Assembly: GCF_004337985.1 (NCBI RefSeq)
Contig: NW_021940920.1
Span: 1,100,549-1,164,548, forward strand
Length of the DNA: 64,000 nt
Source of the DNA: Pyricularia pennisetigena
Lineage: Eukaryota > Ascomycota > Sordariomycetes > Magnaporthales > Pyriculariaceae
Direction of reading: 5' to 3'
In this document: one piece after another, positions 57,681-64,000 of the stretch
Numbering within the stretch: position 1 is the first letter of the stretch
Layout of the letters: the number at the start of each line of letters is the position of its first letter
Translations under genes and position numbers: made by a program
Notes under the pieces: model-generated
What the model saw: only the letters and a program-made list of their open reading frames with translations
Databases searched by the model: none
What the model was told of the DNA's origin: nothing

Positions 57681-60600
57681 TTTACTTATCCCGCCAATGA
57701 CGAATCTTGGGTGGACCTAATAAGTTCTAGGGTTCCTCGCGCAAATATTAGTCTTCTCCATCAAAAGACTACTAAAGAATCCAATTTGGTTGACATGTGA
57801 AGATACGGAATCAAATCAGAGTTGAAGGAGAAAAACATTAAAACAAAAAAAGATAAATATTAAATTACAACAGATACGGAGTACGTCTCGCGCAACAGAG
57901 CATGAGATAAGGATGTGTTGCCAAATTAGCTTCATTGTTTACGCCCTCGAAGGGCTGGCCGTTGAGAACAAGCTCGGAAGAGGTGCAATGCGGCGCACCA
58001 CCCGCAAGCAGCAAGGCACAAAAAGGTTGATGATGCAACAATCATTCCGACTGGCGTTCTGCCGATCCAAGGTGGGGGAGCTTTGACGAATAGCTTGCAA
58101 AAACAAGCGCTATCTACAGCGCAGAAGAACAAACCGAAAAAGAAGACCATGAAAAAGGGGAGCAGAACCGCCGCCTTGGCAATGGCGGTTGGCCATGGTT
58201 GCTGCTGAACAGATCGGTACAGTGCCCGGCGCAAGGCAAGCGCAGTAAGTATGTCGGGCGGCGCCGCGTGCGTCCAATTCTTTTCCGTGATAGCAAATCG
58301 AGACCCAGCGTTCCGTGTCGGTGTTTCAAAAGCCCATTTCTCAGCCCGACTTGTCTCTTTTAGTCAAACCCCCCCTTGCGGCTCCACTTGGCTTCGAAGA
58401 AGTGACGAGTTAACCCCAGCTCAAGCCAATCAACAAGTGGAATCCTAAAAACCCCGCATTATGGAGTGTGGGCGGTGTTTGCCGATTTTTTCTTACTCTT
58501 TCAATTCTCGACATGGGATCCTGAGCAAGCTGGGGGTGTTTGCAAAATCTCTGCGCAAATCGTTCTGCCAGGCTGCCAGGTTTCCTAATCCTTGAACATC
58601 TAACCCCTGCTGTCCCGCCCGACTGGCAAAGAAACAAAAGCCTAAAAAAAGGAGCAAACAGAAGAAAGAAAGAGAAAAAAAAAAAAAAAATCATTTGCAG
58701 CGAAGAAACTTCCAGGTGATCAAGAAAGCAAAAAAGAAAAAAAAAAACCGCTCCACTCTCCATTATTTCACCAGTATGGGAAAAGTTGTGGCCAAGACTC
58801 GGCGGGGTCCCCCTGCACGAAATCGTAGTCTTTCCTTTGGTCACGGGCTCGTCATGGAATGGCCTCCGTTTGGTTCCCAAAGAGAACGAAATGGGATTTA
58901 TGTGGGGGGATGCCAGAATTCGGGGAGCCGGTTGCTTCCTGCCGGCTAACCCTCTTCTGTATCGGGGCAGAGGGTCTGTTTTCAGACGTATTGGCTTCGC
59001 TTAAATGGTTCGAACCAAGTTACGGGAGAGAGGAGGGGAGGTTTACCGGGAGGATGCTTTGGACAGGTAGCGAGCCGGTGTGGCAGCCATCTTCCTAGCT
59101 AGGTACCAGCAGAGGCTTTTTCACTTTGAGACCTGGTTGGCTGGCTCAGATGTTCATGTGCAGCCCATTCTAGTTTGGCATTCGACCGAAACAGATGTCG
59201 CTAATCAAAAGCCAACCAGTCGATAGAGTGAAAAGAATTTAATGATGACAGCAGAATGCGGGATGATGCGCATCTGTTGTGATCCCTGTTGGCTGTGTAC
59301 TTGAGAGGTTGGCAGACGTGTCACGCGTGTGTTTGCCAAGTTCCGGAGTAATCACACCGGGTTAAGTAAGGGATAAACCAAAGTGAGGGAGAGTAGCAAG
59401 GAGAGAGGAAAAAAGAGTGAGAGCTGCGGGACGAGAGAGTAACTGCCTAGGGTTCCGGATGTTTCCATGTTGAGTTACAGACCTTGACATACCAAATGCT
59501 AGCAAAAGTACCAGCTTACACAATATACCTAGGTACATACATTGGCTGATTGGCTACTTAGTATCTGAAGCAAACACATCACTTTCAAGCTGTGAACTGC
59601 GCCGAGTGCATGTGGCCGTTGGTCTTGTATCAGTGCAAGGGTGTTGAAAACTCTGTGCATTTATGACAACGTGCAAAGCGCTTGACCATCTGATCTCCAA
59701 TGAGGAGGCAGCTCTACTGGACCATTCAGAATTCATAGTGAGGAATAATATCTGTACTGTTTTTTTTTTCTTTTTTTCTTTTTTTTTGTCGCTATCTTTT
59801 GTTGGGTTGCCTTGATTTCACAATACCATGGACGTAAAGGAGGGCTAGGAAAGCTTTGACCAGCATTGTCCATCCATCTGTTAATGTGCGCTGTAAGTTC
59901 TGAATCTCCGGTGTGAGAACCGCAGGTGAAGCTTTACGTATAAGAGGACAGAGTGCCCCTCCATGACGGCTCACCGGTCCCATCTGTGCATACAGCATAC
60001 AGCGGTAGAAGGCTACCCCGGCCCTTGACTTGACGAACCATGAGGCCGAAAGGTTATTTGGCCCGCCCTAGAAGGCACGAAGGGACAGAGTGCATGCTGC
60101 GTGCCGAATTAGGGATCGGTAGTGCACTCTTTATCGAAAGATTTATGTTACTTACCGAAACCAGGATGCGCTGACGCCCTGGTTTTATGTCCCCCTTCTT
60201 CTGTTGTGCCGACAATGATGGAATTTGTACCACTAGTACCCTCGGTTCTGGTCAAAAAAAAAAAAAAAACTGTTAGAATAGCGTGTCATGGCACTGAACC
60301 TTGTAGTAGTCCAAAAACACTGAAGATTATTTTCGATAGCGAGCCAGGCTGCTTTCGTCATGTCAACTGCATGCCTATCTATAGTACCTCAAGTAGGTAG
60401 ACTACTTTCGGGACCACTTTTTTCGTGAGCCAGCCTTCCCATCTGTGCGTGTAAGCTGAAAGTCGTTCGTAGCCGGTGTCACTTGTCCGGCTGTCGCACA
60501 GTCTGATAAAACGGGGTACTCCCTGCCTAGACACTTAACTTCGGCTTCAGTAGCATTTGGCTGATGTTGACCAATGCAGCAACGCGTGAATTTATTCACA

Positions 60601-61615
60601 GACGAAGTACATCATGATTACCTGCGCATCAAACGGCTTGACCAGCAAAATACCATATCTATGTATCTAATCAAAATGGATAGAGAGGACGCCAGGTGGT
60701 CCGAACTTGTTCGCAATAGGCGATTAAATTCGGCGTTAAATGGATGTATGCGTCGCAGTATTTGTGTTTTCAGGTAATTTATCGCGTCCAAGGTGTGCGT
60801 GCTTGCTTGATCGCTTGCTTTCTTGGGTTGCATTAAATCGCATCCAGGACTCGGATCAGGCCTTGCTGCGAATGGTGGGGTCAGCCACTACTGTACAGTA
60901 AGTAGTAAAGTAGTCTGGCTCCTCCAAGTCCACCCAAGTCCAGGCTGGCTTGGCCAGTTTTGCCAGGTATCCTTAGAGTTTACCTAGAGAATCAGTGTGG
61001 AATCAGGACACGCGCTGCAGAGAAGCAGATAGGCGAGCACAGACCAACGCGGAATGGCCATGTGGGGCGTGCATCTTGATGTCCCCAGAGTGGGACACCA
61101 TCAACTTGGCACGGGGCAGTGCCAACCAGCCCTGCCGAGCGTGCCCAGCCCCTGTGCCTGCCCGACACTGAGGTTCTCATTAATTGATTGAGCATCCACA
61201 CGCAAGCAGCACACATCACACCCACATCAGTATTTTTCATGACCTCGCTCTCCGAGACCCCATCCTGAGATTGTATTGTCTACGTTTGTGCTTGCTTCGT
61301 TTGTTCGTTTTTTTATTTTGTCGCCGGCTTTTTACAAAACGTACGAGTATTTGATATGAATGGCTGTCTGATGCGACGAAGAGATGACGCATCCACGAAG
61401 AACCTGTATCAATCGGCTTCACACCCTCGTCGTGACCTCCACTGTCTGCTTTTTTACTTACTTGTACCATACAGTATGTAGCCGTCAAGTCCGTCTATCT
61501 GGTAGTGAAAGAGAGGGTACCACCACACCCAGGCGTGGACAGCTCGACTTGAAAGGTACCCGGCCACGTCCCCGCCAGAAGATTTAGGGAATACCATAGT
61601 AAAATAATGATAGTG

Positions 61616-61640
61616 ATAATAATAATAATAGTAATAATAA
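61616..61640. repeat. TAA trinucleotide repeat
   Basis: (TAA)n array with one interruption (TAG), flanked by more A/T-rich sequence. Confidence 0.85.
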
Positions 61641-62831
61641 AAGAAAAAAATTAAATTAAAAATTCCACACACACCTCAGCAGACTTTCCTTTCCGAAGAC
61701 GAAACAATCTGACAATGTTACTCTTTTTGCCTGTTGTTGCAGTTTGCCTTTTGACAATGCTGGACGGGACTTAGTAAAGTTTAGAGATGGCCAATAAAAT
61801 AAAGAACGCCATGGCCGCTGTAACGGTCCAAATACCGTAGCCCAATCGAAACTGACATGTTTCGGTGTTCAAGGACTTTTTTATCGTTTTAATTTGCCTT
61901 TTGATCTCCGGGGGGGGGGGGTCTTCCTCGATGCCCGTGGGCGGGTTCGAACGTTCTTCTGAACTTGGAAGCTGCCCGTACGGGGGCGGGCTGGGGATTG
62001 GGCGAGGTACTTTGATCAAGGTACCAAGCTAACTTAGGTACCCTACCAGGCTCCTGCCTAACCTCAACCTTACCCATCGTCACCCCCAAAATCTGCGACA
62101 AGCCGCCCTCTCTCACACACACAAAGCAGGGCGATCTCCCCCCTCCCTCCCAACTTTTTTACACCTCACCCCCCTTTGGTCTTTTTTTTGTCCCTCATCA
62201 ATCATATTTTATTTTTTCCCCATCGGCCGCTCGCCTGGCTGCATTCCTTTCCGCGCTGACAGCCCGGCATCAGATTAGCAGCTTTCTCTTCGCCGCAGAG
62301 CAACAATCGGCCAAGCAGACCATTCTCTGGAAGCCCGCTTCTCACCTTTCGCCTGATTTTGGGCCAAGACCAAGACGCACCGCACTCCACAGCCATCACA
62401 CACTGACGCATCGTTCAATTCCTACATACAACTAACTGCAACTGCAACTGCACTGCGCACGCATACTTACGTCGCAACATAGGCGCGCGATCCGACTTTT
62501 CTCGACCCATCACATTCCTCAGCAAAATCAATCAATCAATTTACCAAGCCTCCCTCTCCACTTTCGTCCCTGCTAATCGCTGACCGAACCGCCTGTCCTT
62601 TCCCCGAATTATTTCTGGGGTTTTTGTTGGTCAAACCTGACTTTGCTTGACTCGAATGAGCCGACTCGACCAGCTCTAGAGGTACTGGTCGCACGTCGAG
62701 GCTTTTGGCAAGATAATTTGAGGTCGCGCGATCGTCATCGATTTGCTCAAGTCTTGTCTTCCCCCAACCACAAAAGCTCCCCTGTTGAGGCTACTTTTTT
62801 TTTGCATGTACCGAAACCACCCTCTCGAGGC

Positions 62832-64000
62832 ATGAGCGAAGATCACACCTCACCACAGCAGTATCGACAAATACCCGACACGCCTTCACTCTCGTCCTCG
62901 AAATCGCCGTCGAGGGCATCGTCGACAACTTCATCCGCGCCAGAGCCACTACTGCCATCATCAACACCGCTGGCGGCGCATTCTGCGTTCGCCCCTAATC
63001 ACGTCCGCCCGCTCCGCTCAAGCCCCACGGGTGCATCGGCCGGCGCGACGAAGAATGCAATGGCAGCTTCACCTTTCCTCGCTCAGCCGCCTTCCTTCCG
63101 ACCGTCGATGACTTCACAGTCTAGCTTTGCGACCATGTCTGGGGGTACTACAGTCAACGCCTTTGAGCGCGATCAACCATCTTTCGCCGTAGGCACACCT
63201 TTCAACAACGCAGCGCCCTCGACAACTTCGGTCCTCATCAGGCGCTTACCACTCAACACGTCGAAGGAGTCTATACGCTTGATGCTGGTTTTCTGCGAGG
63301 AATTAGTGGACGTGGATGTGCTACCCGCAGAACACTCGGAAGACCCTGGTTTCCGCAGTGCTTTGGTCAAGGTCAAGACACCTGCTGGAGCGCAAAACAT
63401 CAAGAGCATGCTTGATGGAAAGTCTAACATATCCAACGATGCCGAGCTCATGGTCGAGATCGTCGGTGGAAACTCTCCTAACGGCAGGAGATACACGAAC
63501 GGCGACGCGCCTACATCCGCGTCATCCTCGGCCACGTCGTCAGTCACTTCATCCCGCCAACCGTCGCGATTTAACGGCGCAGGGTCGTTCGGGTCGTCTG
63601 AGGCTATGTCGCCTCCAATTAACGGTGGTTATGGGAACGAAATGTCCGCCTCGGATACCACCAATCACTTCCAGAACATATTTTCCCCTCAGTCGCCTAT
63701 TGGCAACCACCTAACCGACCAACGCACGCGCATGTCGGGCAAGTCCCTTATAAATGACGCCGCAGATGATGACGAGACCGGAGAACTTCTCAAAGACCCC
63801 CTTGCATATGCTGAGAATGGTGCCATGGCTACACAAGCGCGACGGGCAACAGCCCCGCAGCTACCAATCTCGCGTATGGCCGGCCTGTCACTCAACACCA
63901 ATAGCCACCCCATGGCTCCATACGGTCCTTCGCCCGTTAATCAGTTGTCTGCGCACACCAACACTATGTCACCTACCATGTTGAATGGGGCGGGTACTCC
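62832..64000 (+). CDS. RRM RNA-binding protein, Whi3-like (3' end outside window)
   Basis: The frame is open from the ATG at 62832 (MSEDHTSPQQYRQIP) to the right edge, 389 codons with no intron so far. Residues 1-125 are Ser/Pro/Ala-rich and disordered. Residues about 128-215 form an RRM-like domain: SVLIRRLPLNTSKESIRLML (strand and helix 1), then VDVDVLPAEHSEDPGFRSALVKVKT and NIKSMLDGKSNISNDAELMVEIVGG. RNP1 aromatic residues are weak (FRSALVKV), as in the fungal Whi3/cell-cycle RNA-binding group. Residues 216-389 are again low-complexity Ser/Asn/Pro. Such proteins bind mRNAs and form condensates; a further RRM is expected beyond the window. The start follows a long pyrimidine-rich leader and is the first ATG in frame. 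Assignment to Whi3 rather than another fungal RRM protein is tentative. Confidence 0.82.
   Translation, partial: MSEDHTSPQQYRQIPDTPSLSSSKSPSRASSTTSSAPEPLLPSSTPLAAHSAFAPNHVRPLRSSPTGASAGATKNAMAASPFLAQPPSFRPSMTSQSSFATMSGGTTVNAFERDQPSFAVGTPFNNAAPSTTSVLIRRLPLNTSKESIRLMLVFCEELVDVDVLPAEHSEDPGFRSALVKVKTPAGAQNIKSMLDGKSNISNDAELMVEIVGGNSPNGRRYTNGDAPTSASSSATSSVTSSRQPSRFNGAGSFGSSEAMSPPINGGYGNEMSASDTTNHFQNIFSPQSPIGNHLTDQRTRMSGKSLINDAADDDETGELLKDPLAYAENGAMATQARRATAPQLPISRMAGLSLNTNSHPMAPYGPSPVNQLSAHTNTMSPTMLNGAGT

Larger units (their letters stand above)
56141..62831. other. 6.7 kb gene-poor region
   Basis: No ORF with a recognisable domain on either strand. It contains a CTAGTCTAG site (57333-57341), a T-rich plus (TC)n tract (about 57640-57680), A runs near 58680 and 58738, a T-rich tract at 59760, an A15 run near 60254, TACTGTACAGTA-type palindromes near 60890, a (TAA)n tract at about 61616-61640, and a G12 run at 61910-61921. 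The last roughly 650 bases are pyrimidine-rich and probably form the promoter and long leader of the RRM protein gene. Confidence 0.45.

Overview
The window is nuclear DNA of a filamentous ascomycete. Genes are split by short introns with GTANGT-type donors and CTAAC/CTGAC branch points, they lie 1-6 kb apart, and their products match Sordariomycete families. A small secreted-protein gene at 27.4-27.6 kb resembles the rice-blast avirulence protein AVR-Pia, a MAX effector, so Pyricularia (Magnaporthe) or a close relative is the best guess. Three N runs (3286-3290, 25757-25858, 45024-45270) mark a scaffolded draft assembly. Exon limits were set by reading splice signals and protein continuity by eye; no search was run.

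Layout. 1-25 kb: the possible 3' end of an unknown gene at the left edge, a T5orf172/GIY-YIG protein (1.8-3.1 kb), glucokinase on the minus strand (5.4-7.1 kb), an Hsp70-like ATPase with a Pro-rich N-terminal extension (12.9-15.5 kb), a 6.4 kb tract rich in homopolymers, and an NB-ARC STAND receptor-like gene (21.8-24.3 kb). 25-33.5 kb: an accessory, partly AT-rich segment with a C2H2-like small gene next to an assembly gap, the AVR-Pia-like effector gene, two head-to-head damaged genes resembling the Tse2 ADP-ribosyltransferase toxin fold, and two tiny minus-strand ORFs.

33.5-64 kb is mostly core genome: thaumatin-like protein, Yar1-like ankyrin protein, Sfp-type phosphopantetheinyl transferase, an Osh-type oxysterol-binding protein (ankyrin, PH, FFAT motif, ORD), a glycine-rich multi-pass membrane protein, an Rgd1-type F-BAR RhoGAP, a short-chain dehydrogenase, aspartate-semialdehyde dehydrogenase with an upstream Cpc1/Gcn4-type TGAGTCA site, and an RRM protein cut by the right edge.

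There is no operon-like organisation. The core genes serve separate housekeeping roles: glucose phosphorylation, carrier-protein activation, aspartate-family amino acids, sterol/lipid transfer, Rho control and ribosome assembly. The accessory segment groups genes typical of host interaction and conflict. No reverse transcriptase, integrase or transposase was recognised. The 9-mer CTAGTCTAG/CTAGACTAG occurs six times, all outside the coding sequences called here, and three copies lie 90-225 bp upstream of a start codon.
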